Positions 25,895-36,987 of a stretch of 64,000 nucleotides of DNA are shown here, one piece after another. The DNA is taken from contig OW121846.1 of NCBI GenBank assembly GCA_933228895.1, forward strand, positions 22,697,088 to 22,761,087. The letters are read 5' to 3'. The notes beneath the pieces are model-generated. The model saw only the letters and a program-made list of their open reading frames with translations. It was not told the DNA's origin and did not search any database. The stretch is from Platycnemis pennipes. Its lineage: Eukaryota; Arthropoda; Insecta; Odonata; Platycnemididae. Positions within the stretch are counted from its first letter, which is position 1. Each line of letters opens with the position of its first letter. Made by a program: the position numbers and the translations under genes.

Positions 25895-26115
25895 AAAGAA
25901 ACTGTTTCCGGGGTAACTTGGTGGAATTTTTCCATAATGGAGAAGAGAAAAACTAACGATGCAATTCCACAAAACTTTTTTATTTTGACACGATCATGAT
26001 TTCGCTGCGGCGCAGAATCATCAGCACCACCTGATGATGCTGCGCCGCAGTGAAACCATGGTCGTGTCAAAATAATAAAGTTTGTGGAATTGCATCGTTA
26101 GTTTTTCTCTTCTCC
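25895..26115. mobile_element. Foldback element FB-1 with hammerhead-like cores (Penelope-like derived?)
   Basis: A 221-bp insertion flanked by the 12-bp direct repeat AACCTAGTGGTA (25883-25894 and 26116-26127). About 44 unpaired bases are followed by two arms of about 85 bp (25939-26024 and 26031-26115) that are near-perfect reverse complements around a 6-base spacer. Each arm contains CTGATGA, a CTGC/GCAG stem, GAAA and a short palindrome ending GTC or ATC. These are the parts of a minimal type I hammerhead ribozyme such as those described in Penelope-like retroelements. No protein is encoded. Confidence 0.75.
26031..26063 (+). ncRNA. Hammerhead-ribozyme-like core, right arm of FB-1
   Basis: Order and spacing: CTGATGA, stem II CTGC-GCC-GCAG, GAAA, stem III ACC-AT-GGT, cleavage triplet GTC ending at 26063. 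Stem I is weak (CAC with GTG only). The mirror core lies on the minus strand at about 26024-25993. Confidence 0.5.
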
Positions 26116-26185
26116 AACCTAGTGGTAGTTAACCTCCTGACATACACCCTTGCGGTGGATTTCAGGGTATTATGTAGATGGATGT

Positions 26186-28135
26186 AAGAAAGGAATCAAC
26201 GCATTTGATTCCCGTGGGTCTTCATTTTATTAATAAAACTGATTCGAATTAATTTTTTTTTACCTAGATATTTTGCGCATTCTTGCGCCAAATGTCTAGT
26301 TTTCTAACCTATCTCTGTTTCTTTCACACATTTAAAAACATGCATTTCATTTGTCATCTGACTACTCTACCGCATGCAAAAACAGCTTTATCCGTACGAG
26401 TATCACAAGTAGCACGTCCGCACGACCGTACCTACCAAGATGGCCACTGGCTTCTCAAATCAGATGTCATTCGTTTTCCAGGTCTACCTGAATTCTTGGC
26501 TGCAATCGTACCTCGCCATACTTCCATCTTGCCGAATGTTTTCCACCAGCAACCTGCTATGACCGGGAATGAAAGGGAGTTCATTTTTCGGTTATTTAGA
26601 GCCCTGTTTTCAGTTAACTGAAGGCTCGAGCACCGAAAATATGTATGTGATATGCAATATCTGCTTTGGAGCTAAGGTTCTTAAGTGTTCGTGAGCTTAT
26701 TTACTATTAAATTTGCAGAATCTGTGCATGTAGCTGGATTTATCAGTTAAATATAAGGATGTCAGGGTCAGCATATGTTCCATTGAATTAATTGTAATAT
26801 AGTACAACCTTGTAGGTAACCTTTATAACAATTTTTAATGTATTGTTTAACCTTTTTAGATATTAAAACTTACCCGTGAAAAAAATGGCCTATTAATTCA
26901 TTGGATCCACCACAAGAGTACCTACCACATTAATACTACTACTGAAGCAGGGAATTTTTGAAAATATGCGTTGAAATATTTGCATTCAGTACACTGTTAA
27001 AATAAACCTGAATGTACAAAACAGAATGTAACCGAAGCTCTCACATTGACATCTTTTGTTCATTCTTAATTTTTTAATGTAACTATAATCTACTTGGAAC
27101 GTATATAGTTACTTTTTAGAAATATAATCGGTACTGGTAACTGGTTACAAATTTAGGGAAGTAACTGTAACACTTCCCGGTCACTTTTTTGGCACTCCTC
27201 CAACCTTTGATTGTTAGCCTTATAGTTCTGTAATTTTCGCAGTTCTCAGTTCACTTCTTTTTTGATAATAGTAATGGCGATGTCTTGAACGAATCCCTTT
27301 GGTCCCACTCATGTTGACTACATGTCACAGACAGTTTTGAGTGACATTAATTTTTCCTCAAGATTTTTTATTAATACGTATAATATCTGCGATTGATTTT
27401 TCATGCCACTGTTGTGAATTCACTCTGAATACAGAGCGATAACTCATGTCAATAATAATGTAACGCCCACTGGCTTTAACAGGTAGATGAAACTTTTTTC
27501 GGTGACTCTTCACATACTTATTTATAAACAATTACTTTGGGTTGAAAACAATTGATTAAACATGAAAAGAATTTGATTTACACCGGCTCATCGTCGTGTC
27601 TGTCTAGAAAAGTGAGGTGAATAAAACGCAGGTAATTTTTTGTGCAATTAAAATCGCGCAGTGGAAACTCGTAGGTTTGACCGAAGACCGTCATGTTTAA
27701 TTAAACCGTATCGAACTATAGTCAATGTCCAGATGTACGCTCTGTGTCCTTATCATGAATGCACGATTGACAGCTTTTCACCCAAGTCAGTCAATTGATT
27801 TTAACCTTTTATTGTTCATGCGACGTTCTAAAGACAAACAAGGAGTAAATAATAATGGTAAAGCGGATGCGAGTCTCAATGGGAAATGAATACATATGCT
27901 TATTCACGAGTTGGACTCTTATGAAAAAGGTTTTATGGTATTTATAAGTTGGAGTACCACTTCTCATAGCATCAAAGATTGAATTTTCCTATTAGTATTT
28001 TTTCTATAATAATACCAACAGTCAAATGTTTCTCAACTCAAAAGTAGGTTTCCCCATTCTTACCGCAGTGATATACATTTACCATGTTGTCATTTTATGA
28101 CTTAAAGTATTTCGTAGCAGAGCAATAAGTTTCTT
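26186..28135. other. Downstream of 5'-nucleotidase; probable 3' UTR at right end
   Basis: The right 320 bp are the likely minus-strand 3' UTR. The remainder is AT-rich with no recognised gene; the 112-codon frame at 26283 is not protein-like. Confidence 0.45.
27808..27813 (-). promoter_or_regulatory. Possible polyadenylation signal of the 5'-nucleotidase gene
   Basis: On the minus strand AATAAA occurs about 320 bases after the stop codon. It is a plausible 3' end signal in an AT-rich setting where such hexamers also occur by chance. Confidence 0.35.
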
Positions 28136-28377
28136 CTAACTTTGGCATACATTTAATAATAAGTTAAATGACGTTACAAGGACCACCAATGCAAACACAG
28201 ATGATGCACATGCTGCAGTTGAGCGCCGGCTGGTATTAGTCATTGCGTCAGTGTCATAACTTTTGCCATTTTCTAGATCAAAATCTGAGTAGACTACTTG
28301 AATTCTCCACTCTATTCCATTGTAAACCGGTGATTTCTTGCGCATGTAACTTGCGAGCATTTGTGTGTCTGTTGTAT
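28136..28377 (-). CDS. 5'-nucleotidase exon G (C-terminus with GPI-anchor signal)
   Basis: Last coding exon, 80 codons including the stop. The acceptor TGTCTTTCAG precedes 28377. It starts TTDTQMLASYMRKKSPVY and continues to NGIEWRIQVV, matching the final family block (ISKMKVIYPAVEGRI in CD73). Then come a polar spacer (NTSRRSTAA) and a hydrophobic run SSVFALVVLVTSFNLLLN before the stop. Small residues followed by a spacer and a terminal hydrophobic stretch are what a GPI-attachment signal looks like, so the enzyme is probably surface-anchored. It lies about 9.2 kb from exon F. Confidence 0.9.
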
Positions 28378-28729
28378 CTGAAAGACATAAAAGCAGAAAT
28401 TACTGTATGCACATCACTTATTTTTTCCCAATAATTCATTCTCCACGGAGATGTGTATTTATGGCACTATAACTGTTTATAAACTGTTTTTTATGCGCCA
28501 TTTTTGATAAAAACTGCGCAGTACCATTAGACTTTCTTTGATTTAAACCTCGCTTTCTTAGTCATGTTGGTGATCTTTTTTCAACTCTTTGTATTGAGCT
28601 CAAAAATTATGCTTAGGAATATAAATCATTATTTAAAAGGCCGAATAGTATAACGCCCATTGAATTAAGAATATCTCATTTCCACGCCGATAGTTAACAT
28701 TTTTTTCCATTTAAGATAGATAGATGAGG

Positions 28730-28975
28730 TAGCATAGGTTGATTTGATACAGAAAGAACGGAGGTGAAGGGAAACCTGGCGTCGGCATTAGCAAATAACA
28801 AACGAAAAGCGTCCACTGTTTAAAGCTCCATCAGTCGGACGGAGTGCTACACTTGAAGTCCTTTCCTCAGAGTACTCGAGAAGGGACTATTAAATGTTAG
28901 TCACTGCCGAAATTTGAACCCGGACACGTGGGATTGGATGCCATTTTTACCTTGGTACACCAAACCAATTCCATT
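28730..28975 (-). repeat. S1 SINE-like repeat, minus copy
   Basis: Minus-strand matches to family S1 include the block complementary to GGCGTCGGCATTAGC and a box-B-like GGGTTCAAAT near the head. It lies head-to-head with the plus copy at 29072-29400. Confidence 0.6.
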
Positions 28976-29071
28976 TACCCCAAATTATCTTCATTTGAAC
29001 TTAAATTCCTTGCCCGTTGGCGTTGGTAAAGGCCTGCGAAGGTTAGCGAAGGGTGAAATAAACGGGGATTA

Positions 29072-29400
29072 ATTTGTAATGATGACTAGAGAACTGGATT
29101 TCCAACCGAAGGAACCAGATACGAATCCCGGATGCGGCAGAGGTTTTTTTATCGGTGTACCAGATCCATTTGAGAGTTTTGTATCGAGTACTTTGAACGC
29201 GGAAGTCCGTCTTCGGATGGGATGTTAACCCGTCGACTCCATGGCGCCTTTCGTTAAGAGTAGGACAATGCCGATGCCAGCCACCCTCTCCATCCTTCCG
29301 CCATTCCATAAAAAACTTCTACCTGCACCTAATAGTCTGCCTGACCTAAATGGCAAAAATGATCTAAGCAGTCGGTCGCCTCCCCCAAATAACTGTTTAG
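29072..29400 (+). repeat. S1 SINE-like repeat, plus copy with tRNA-like head
   Basis: The head GACTAGAGAACTGGATTTCC and the B-box-like ATACGAATCCCGG are followed by the S1 body (CTTCGGATGGGATGTTAACC, GTTAAGAGTAGGACAATGCC, CTAAATGGCAAAAATGATC). This is the best preserved 5' end of the family here. Confidence 0.65.
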
Positions 29401-30139
29401 AGAAGAAATTCCCTCAAATACTCGTCGAGTATAGCAAAGGCTGTAAGAAGTACAGACCAGAAAGAATATGACCTCCTTTCAAACTTAGGTTTCCGGAATT
29501 TATTGCCATTACCGTAACTATTACCACTGCAAATGTGCGCCTCTGTAATTGCCACAGCCGAATGGCTCCACTGGCCGACAGCTCAAAGATTCTATGATAG
29601 ACGATGAATCTCTGGAAACTGTTTAAGTTCACCAGGCATTGCCAACTAGATCTTAAAAAGGAGTAATAATGAGGCGTCATCATTACGGTTCATTTAAGTT
29701 TAACCTCTCAGTTTTACCTTACCAAATAAAAAATACATTTAAGAGATACAATCGCCTTGCCTACTTTACTAAACATTGAATTTTATACTTTTTACGTTAC
29801 ATACTCAGTTTAATGAATATTACTTTTTGTTTCTTCTTCGATATCATGAATCAATAATTGCGTTCTCAGTGTGCTTATGCTTTAAGCTGTCAATAATAAA
29901 AATATTAACTCCTTGTCATCAGTATCTGCAGCTAAAATTTATAAAAATAGCTACTCTTAACATAAAATTCCATTCACATCAATCCGTATCCTTATATTCA
30001 AAATGTATAAGTTGGCCAACCATTCTATTTCATTGTGAGGGAATTAACAGTGTAAAAATAAACTTGTTCGCTGCTAGATTAGAAATACACTTGACTTGTC
30101 CAAACTGAATCGTGACTCTAGAAATGAATTTATACATTT

Positions 30140-30400
30140 GGAGTCAGGGGAGACGACCGAAAGTTAAGGCAATTTGCGCCATTTAGGGCTGTGGGTATTT
30201 GGAATGAGGCGAGTATCCATAGATTACAGAAATAATGCAGAGAACTCCAGCGTCGACGCTGGCTTACTCTTGTCGAGAATCGAGAAAAAAAATCGAGAAG
30301 TACCTAGGAGTCCACAATTTTACGTCCCGGTACGTTTTCATTCACTTGATGTGCTCTCCACACTGTACTCAAGCAGGGAACTCATTCCTGCTGTAATCAT
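30140..30400 (-). repeat. Degenerate S1 SINE-like repeat
   Basis: Retains GCAATTTGCGCCATTTAGGG and ACTCAAGCAGGGAA in the order seen in the minus copy at 62.5 kb; the rest is hard to align by eye. Confidence 0.4.
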
Positions 30401-30411
30401 TTATGAGATTC

Positions 30412-30451
30412 GGACGCAATGCAATTGCCGATGGGCAATTGCATTGCGTCC
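30412..30451. repeat. Perfect 18-bp hairpin
   Basis: GGACGCAATGCAATTGCC, a 4-base loop GATG, and the exact reverse complement. It lies in the 5'-nucleotidase intron between exons F and G. Confidence 0.75.
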
Positions 30452-31500
30452 TGAGGCACTGAGGCTAATGTAATGGTACCAAAGCTTTTTGGAAATGCTG
30501 TTTAATAACTTGGTTGACATCGACATGTGTAGTGATTATGGTTAATTAACTTAATCTTTTATTTACTTAATTATTATTTATATGTTTTAACTTAATTAAA
30601 TTAATCTTAAGGTTTCATGCATTAATCTTACATACTATTTTACCGTGTTTTGTGTGGTTTACCTCAACTTTTTCAGGGACAAATGCTTAAACTTGTTTCT
30701 CAAATGCTTCTCCAACTATACGTCATTTCGGGAAATAAGTTATGGTATAATTATCTGCCTCATATACCACCGGGTTTAAAGGCACAGGTGAGAGATATCA
30801 TAAAGATTATCACAGGCGGAAAATCTGCGTGGAACCCCATGCCTACAGGCAAACGGCAACATAGTTACTTCAACCACAGATATAAGTGAGACTTTCGGTA
30901 GTATAAAAGCGAAGGTCTGCAGATTTTGATCGGGAATGCCGCGCGATAAAATGGAGATCCTAAACTTGATTGACTCAGGCGAAAGTAACATTGGAAGTTC
31001 GTGACATTGCCCCTAGTAACAAATACACAGCGCTCAGTACCGTTCCTCGCACGATGCATTTCACCAATCAATTTCGATGTTTACATATCTATTATTATAA
31101 CATAGCTACATATCCTAAAGATACCTACCAAATCCTATACATTTCCTTGAAGGTCCCGAATAAGTGATATAAACGAGCCCTTTCCATTGTTGTAGCTCTC
31201 GTTAGTCATTTGAGACTCTCGAAGCACTTCCCCAGGAGAGAATGAAGTCCAAAATACCTTTCTCCGGGATACTTTAGATACGATTCGCTCGGAAGTTCTA
31301 TAAACTTTCAAACAGTTATGATTATGGATGACCTTCGTCTGATATTGTCCAGTTTTGAAGCAGATGAAAAATACCCCAAGCTATTGTTAATATCTTTATT
31401 TGCCCTAAGAAGCTGGAAAGCCAAACTGATAGAAAATGTTCAGTCTTCGTCTTTTTTGGTAGTGAAGAGGTGGAGACCAACTTTAAAATATTCAGTGTGA

Positions 31501-31675
31501 TTCGAACCCGGATCCCCTGATTTCCGGCCAGGTGGTTTACCCAGTTAAGCTACCGAGGCGTCGTTTTCCCCTGAGGAATATTAGGGAAAATAAAAATGAC
31601 GCCTCGGTAGTTTAACTGGCTAAAGCACCTGGCAGGAAATCAGGGGATCCGGGTTCGAATCCTAGTCAAGGCGAA
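31501..31675. repeat. Head-to-head pair of tRNA-like sequences
   Basis: Two copies of the same tRNA-like sequence point outward, separated by about 30 bp: 31501-31568 on the minus strand and 31601-31672 on the plus strand. Both keep A-box (GCCTCGGTAGTTTAACTGG type) and B-box (GGTTCGAATC) promoters. The plus copy folds into a cloverleaf with six of seven acceptor pairs and an anticodon loop CAGGAAA. Position 33 is A instead of the invariant T, so it is more likely a SINE head or tRNA pseudogene than a tRNA. Confidence 0.65.
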
Positions 31676-31679
31676 TGAT

Positions 31680-34200
31680 TTTTTCTCTGTGGAATTTCTG
31701 CTATTGTGCAATTTCAGCGGGTAACGCCGTTAAGGTTCTCGCGGCCAATTCACGGTCCTTCAATTTGTTATTCAGTGCGACTTTCTGTTTATTAAATGTA
31801 CCTACGACAGATCTTTTGGTTCGCCTCATGAGGGAATCTTTAAATCGTCATCAACATGTAATATCTGTGTTTATTGAACTGGAGAAGGCAATGGTGCTGT
31901 TTGACGTCACAGGATTTGATTTCAGTGAGGTGAGTTGTTTTTTCGAGGAATCACACCCGGCTCGTTAACACTTTTTTTTACGAGGATGGAGGGACGGAGG
32001 TGGGGATACGGCACCAAAATCCACGGATACCCAGGAAAAGGGCGATCCCAAGGGTCAGTGTTGAGCGTATCATATTCGCAAGTGTAAGAAACGACGCGGG
32101 AGAGTGCATTTGATCATTCACAGAAGATCTCTGGTTTGGAATGACTTCGCCTCTTGTTTTGGGTCCTCAAAAGTCATCAAATTCGCCGAAACAATCTAGC
32201 GCAAGTTAAACACCCTGGATGAATGGTTCTATGTCTGTTTCTTAAAAAAGAAAACAAAGTGCAAACACTATCACAATTTGTGGGAATATTACTTCCCTCT
32301 AAATATGGTTTTGGGTGGAAAGAACCTTTCACTTGTGGAATTCATGCCAGATACTACAGGTTGTAAGATTTTTAAGCAGCTTTAACTAGTGTTTAGATTA
32401 CATGACATGGCCTTCATTGCAATCTGCTCTCTTTCGCTTGAAATAAAGCTACAGCTTCTTAGTGTTCTCCTCTGCGCTGGAGTCATACTTGAGACCGTAT
32501 TCAAATAAACATAACACCGATTGGCAACTTGTCCCAGGTTCTTTAGGGAAATCTCCTGTCATGAATATTTATTTGGCACATGAACTCCAAATTCAGGCAT
32601 TCCAATAAACACTTTGACGAAGGCTTATTCCCTCCTACATGACGTTCTCAAGCTTTGGCATTGCTTTAAACCAATTTGTTTAGACATCTTTCAAAGACGG
32701 GCAATGGTGACACCACCACTTAATTCTTCTTAACGACTGACTGAATAAAAAAGAAATTCTTCCTCTTAAGTATTCTCTTGCATTCTCCAGCCACCCAACA
32801 TGGTTAGTACTAAGGTGTGCATTTGAAAACCTGTTATAAAGACTCGAGAAATCCTCAGCTACTCCTTCAGAGTCCCGATTGAAGTACTTAGTCTATATAA
32901 TCATTTCATCCGCATAAGCAGTCAATTAAGCCTAGTTATACGATGCTTGTCATGCTGCAAACTGTTGCATTGAGAGATACGCAGTGAAAATTACTGGAGC
33001 ATGCAATTTGTTGGGGTAGGAAAGTACATCAATAAGTGAAGCTTGAGAAAAGCCGTAACTTATAGATTAATACATAAGCGCTTAAAACTTGAATATTATT
33101 TTGTACGTTACAGCTGTCATCAAGTTTCTTTTATTGACGCATATTTCTTGCGTTGCATCGAGTTATTTGAAGTAACGAAGTATTTGAAGCCCTAACGTAC
33201 GACTGTAAATATCAATAGGTAGTGAAATCCGATTATTTCTGCATAATAATGGCCAATTGTACATGCAAGTCTGCTGAAAAGTGATCCTCTATGATCATAA
33301 TTATAAATTATGATGCAGTAGGATCAATTAATTCAGAAATTGAGAAATTCTATTGTATTTTATTGAGTTTTAGGCTGTTGTAACGGGCAGAATTAGATTT
33401 ACTTATAGCTCGGGGTTAATTTAGATCTTGTGAAAATAAAATTAAATCATGTGGTAACTAACCATGAGTTAACTACTTCGCAGAGACGAACGTTGCTCAG
33501 CGTGTGAGGATGATCGGATTTCTCACCATGAATTTTAAAACATTATCATTTTAACTTTCTGAGTAGTTTTTGCATTGAAGAACTGCTACTAAATCAAAGT
33601 GCTGTACGCTACTTATTGGTAATTCGTGATGCACGAAATGTTTAGGATTCTGTGATACCCTTATCTCTCAAATTGATGTGTCTCTTCATTTCTTTGGTAG
33701 AGACATAAGATGATTTCTTGTGACTCTGATGTGAAATTTCTCCTGTGCAGCCGACCTCCTTGTCACGCTCGAGAAGATTGATTTAAGAACTCTTTGCCCT
33801 TCTGTTTCAAATTCCGACTCCAAACTGAGGAACGCTAACTTCATCGTCAGTCGTAAGAATAGATATAGAAGATGTCTGAGAGGATTAGTAAGTTGCATGT
33901 AAGGGATTTTGAGGTACATCGAGACTGTCGCTAGCTAATGAATCCACATCACCAACTAATGACGCACAGTCTCATGGCATGTGTGTGGGATGAGTACTAC
34001 TATACTCATGAAAATATTTAGTAGGCCCTGTAAAATTTGCATTGCTATCCGCATCTTGCCACCTTATGCACATTTGTAACTTTAGACGGATCATACAAAA
34101 CGTTCATTTGAGACTCAACTTTGCTCGTTCCGTTCTCGAGTGTCTATGCTTAACATCAAGAGATGATTCGAAACTCATCTTGCTCTCTTTTCCCACGATA
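31680..34200. other. Intron sequence, no recognised feature
   Basis: Part of the intron between exons F and G; no coding remnant, palindrome or repeat that I could support. Confidence 0.5.
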
Positions 34201-34204
34201 TTTT

Positions 34205-34860
34205 AGTTTTTGGCGAAATTAATATTCCAGTGGATGCTATATTTCTCGATTTCAAAAAAGATTTTGACAAGTTGTCTCATTGCAAACTAATCTTGAAATT
34301 AAATCTTATGGGTTAGACAGTAACATTATATCATGGATAAATGATTTTCTGCATGATCGGGTGCAAAGGGTTGTTTTGGAAGGTGTTACCTCACCGGCAA
34401 TTAAAGTCACTTCGGGTGTCCCACAAGGTAGTGTGATAGGTCCACTCTCGTTCCTTTTTTACATAAATTATATCAATTAGGTGGTAAAAAGTAAGCTTCG
34501 TCTATTGGCCAATGACGCAGTAGTGTACAGGGAAATTCTATACCCAAACGATAAAGCATATTTAAATTATGACCTACAAGCAATTGAAAATTGGTGTGAT
34601 ACATGGCAGTTAGAATTAAATTTTAAAAAATGCCTAGTAATGAATTTTTTTGGAAAAAGAATAGCTCTCCTTCTAGAACTTACAAAATAAGTAATAATGA
34701 ATTAACAAACGCGGAATCCGTTAAATATCTTGGAATAAGACTGACACATGATCTTTCCTGGGGTAAACACATACGTGAAATAATGGGTCAAGCTAATCGT
34801 AGACTGAGATTCGTCAAAAGAGTATTGGGTAAATGTGACGATCATGTACGAGAAATCAGC
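34205..34860 (+). pseudogene. LINE L-TAGATG reverse transcriptase, 5' segment (copy 5)
   Basis: Plus-strand frames read DAIFLDFKKDFDKLSH, then SWINDFLHDRVQRVVLEG and VTSGVPQGSVIGPLSFLFYI, then SKLRLLANDAVVYRE and VKYLGIRLTHDLSWGKHI. This is the Jockey-like RT order. The catalytic F/YADD motif reads LAND, so the active site is lost; a stop at 34478 and a frameshift near 34640 confirm decay. The frame is cut after CGAGAAATCAGC by the element at 34861-36315 and resumes in phase at 36316. Confidence 0.9.
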
Positions 34861-36315
34861 TGAGTCATTCCATTTTAAATCGACAAATTTTTCAGAAATA
34901 CCGAGCTTCACCATCTCAGATTTCAACAAAAATTGGTGCATAGATACTGTCAACCTTCCTGAGCCATAAGCCGTTCCCTGTTTCCGCAGAAAAAAATTCG
35001 CCCCTGGATTATAGGCTGTCATGCATAGCGTGACCGCCTGAAAAACGTCTTTTTACGCTGTTTTTCTACATGCTACAGCAGACTGGTTTTACGTGATGCA
35101 CACATTCAAAAGGTGTCTATAGAAAGCTTATGAAGTGTTCTCGATAATAAAGTGCTTTTAAATGGCCTTTTCGCAAGAAGAAGTGCATTTAAGTCGCTGT
35201 AAATGTAACTGCCAAAACTCAATTTTTTCACAAGTTTAGTCTAAAATTACACAAAGAAATAATGAAAACAACGGGCCTGTTTCTCTCACATAAACACTTA
35301 TACGTGTCTACTGTGTGAATATATTAACAAGTTTAAAATATGAGCATTGATCACTCAGAAAAAATCATTTGAATTTGAGACATTTCGAAAAAAATGTTTT
35401 TTTGAGGCCAAAAAAGTCCATGTGGGACAGGAAGTAAAAATTATAAAAGCATTGCATTAAAAAGTACTAATGTTGTTCTTTAAGGTACTGAAAGAATTTT
35501 TCTTTTTTTTTTTTAGCGGTTACGGAGATATGGTTGGTGAAAAACAGCGCTCAATTTCCACTGGCAGTGGACTAAAGACACACGCATTCCAACAATACTA
35601 TTTTAACCTTCATTTTACGATGTGGAACAGGGAGTAAAAATTATAAAAGCATTGCATTAAAAAGTACTAATGTTGTTCTTTAAGGTACTGAAAGAATTTT
35701 TCTGTGTTTTTTAGCGGTTACGGAGATATGGTTAGTGAAAAACAGCGCTCAATTTCCACTGGCAGTGGGCTTAAAGACACACGCATTCCAACAATACTAT
35801 TTTAACCTTCATTTTACGATGTGGAACAAGGAGTAAAAATTAGATAATCATATTACGGATGTACGGGGTAAACCTATAACAGGTTACGGTTGATCGAGAA
35901 GAGCGGTCATTACCCGAGCTTGCCAATTACACTAAGTATACATTGTTGTCAGTAGTATTGTCACATTAAATGATTACTTAAAATTTAACTGATTTAATTA
36001 CTGGACTGAATCGGTTTCGTGATAACAATGCTTTTGGTGTGCAATGAATCGTCATGTGATTAGCCAATTGTAACCAGTAAAATCTATTTTCTACGTACAC
36101 ATAGATTTAAGAAGATAGAAATCAAAAGGAATCTTCATGAAGAACGCATTTAAGTACATATAAATATCCTATTTTTTATGTGAAAAGGACACGGAAACTG
36201 CGGAAACAGGGAACGGCTTATGGATCAGGAAGGTTGACAGTATCTATGCACCAATTTTTGTTGAAATCTGAGATGGTGAAGCTCGGACCATTTGTCGATT
36301 TAACATGGAATGACT
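34861..36315. mobile_element. Long-TIR non-autonomous DNA element inside the LINE
   Basis: About 1.45 kb bounded by inverted repeats of roughly 130 bp (34861-34989 and about 36198-36315) beginning TGAGTCATTCCAT. A 4-bp CAGC lies on both sides (34857-34860 and 36316-36319). Removing the element and one CAGC restores the LINE reading frame. No transposase is visible. The interior has two copies of a 200-bp tandem unit. The superfamily is not assigned. Confidence 0.8.
35423..35840 (+). repeat. 200-bp tandem duplication inside the long-TIR element
   Basis: The unit starting at GTGGGACAGGAAG near 35423 repeats from 35623 and a partial third start occurs at 35821. Copies share ATTATAAAAGCATTGCATTA and AACAGCGCTCAATTTCCACT almost exactly, differing mainly in a T-tract length. 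Confidence 0.85.
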
Positions 36316-36987
36316 CAGCTACTTTTCCCTTGTTAGACCTCATTTGGAATATGCTGCCAGTGTATGGGATCCCTGCGAAATCGGTCTACATAATGAACTT
36401 GAACGTGTGCAGCGAAGATCGGCAAGATTTGTAAAGGGACGGTACGATAACTTTATTAGCGTAACCAGTCTATCAAATGAATTAAAATGGGAATCATCGT
36501 CAGATCGCAGGTTGAAATGTATACTTAATCTCTTAGACAAATTCCAAGACCATATTTTCAGTGATGACGTTAAAAATATTTTGCGAACCCCAACTTACTA
36601 TTATAGACTGGACCATAATCACAAAGTTAGAGAAATTGATTGTCGAACTGACAAATTCAAAATATCCTTTTTTTCCTCGTACAATTAGGGACATGAATAA
36701 CGGTAAATATGTCCAATTCGAGTGTAGCAATGGATAACATTGGTAGCTGGATGTTGGTATAAGGACTTGAAGCTAACCCAACACTAGTTGGGTTAGCTTC
36801 AATTCAGCATGTTTTTGCATGTTTGGTTACCTATTTTTATCTTTTTTTAAATAAAGAAGTTTAGAACAGTATATAAATATTAATCCTTTTTTATGTATGA
36901 TGTGTAGTGCATGTTTGGTGAGAATTATCCCCCTGCCACACACCTTTATGGTGGCTTGCAGGGTATTATGTAGATGTAGAATGTAGG
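36316..36987 (+). pseudogene. LINE L-TAGATG ORF C-terminus and 3' UTR (copy 5, right part)
   Basis: Continues the ORF as SYFSLVRPHLEYAASVWDP, LERVQRRSARFVKGRYDNF and LRTPTYYYRLDHNHKVREID to a stop near 36688. The 3' UTR follows, with CCCCTGCCACACACC, GGTGGCTTGCAGGGTATTAT and a TAGATGTAGAATGTAG end. This is the most complete copy of the family here and identifies the 3' tails at 9.25, 13.98, 17.8 and 26.1 kb. Confidence 0.9.
36767..36802. repeat. Perfect 16-bp hairpin in the LINE 3' UTR
   Basis: TTGAAGCTAACCCAAC, loop ACTA, then the exact reverse complement, just after the LINE stop codon. Confidence 0.8.

Larger units (their letters stand above)
25840..26185 (+). repeat. LINE L-TAGATG 3' tail (copy 4), split by a foldback element
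   Basis: The right part has CTGACATACACCCTTGCGGT, TTTCAGGGTATTATGTAG and a TAGATGGATG end, the tail of this LINE family. The sequence is interrupted at 25895-26115 by the foldback element, whose 12-bp target duplication lies in the tail. The left boundary is uncertain. Confidence 0.6.

Noticed and set aside
25589..25999. 136-codon frame
   Set aside because: Its 3' part reads into the foldback element and LINE tail; no splice signals or recognisable protein.
31601..31672. Functional tRNA-Ser(GGA) gene
   Set aside because: Cloverleaf is good but T33 is replaced by A, an acceptor pair is mismatched, and it is one half of an inverted repeat pair; more likely a SINE head or pseudogene.
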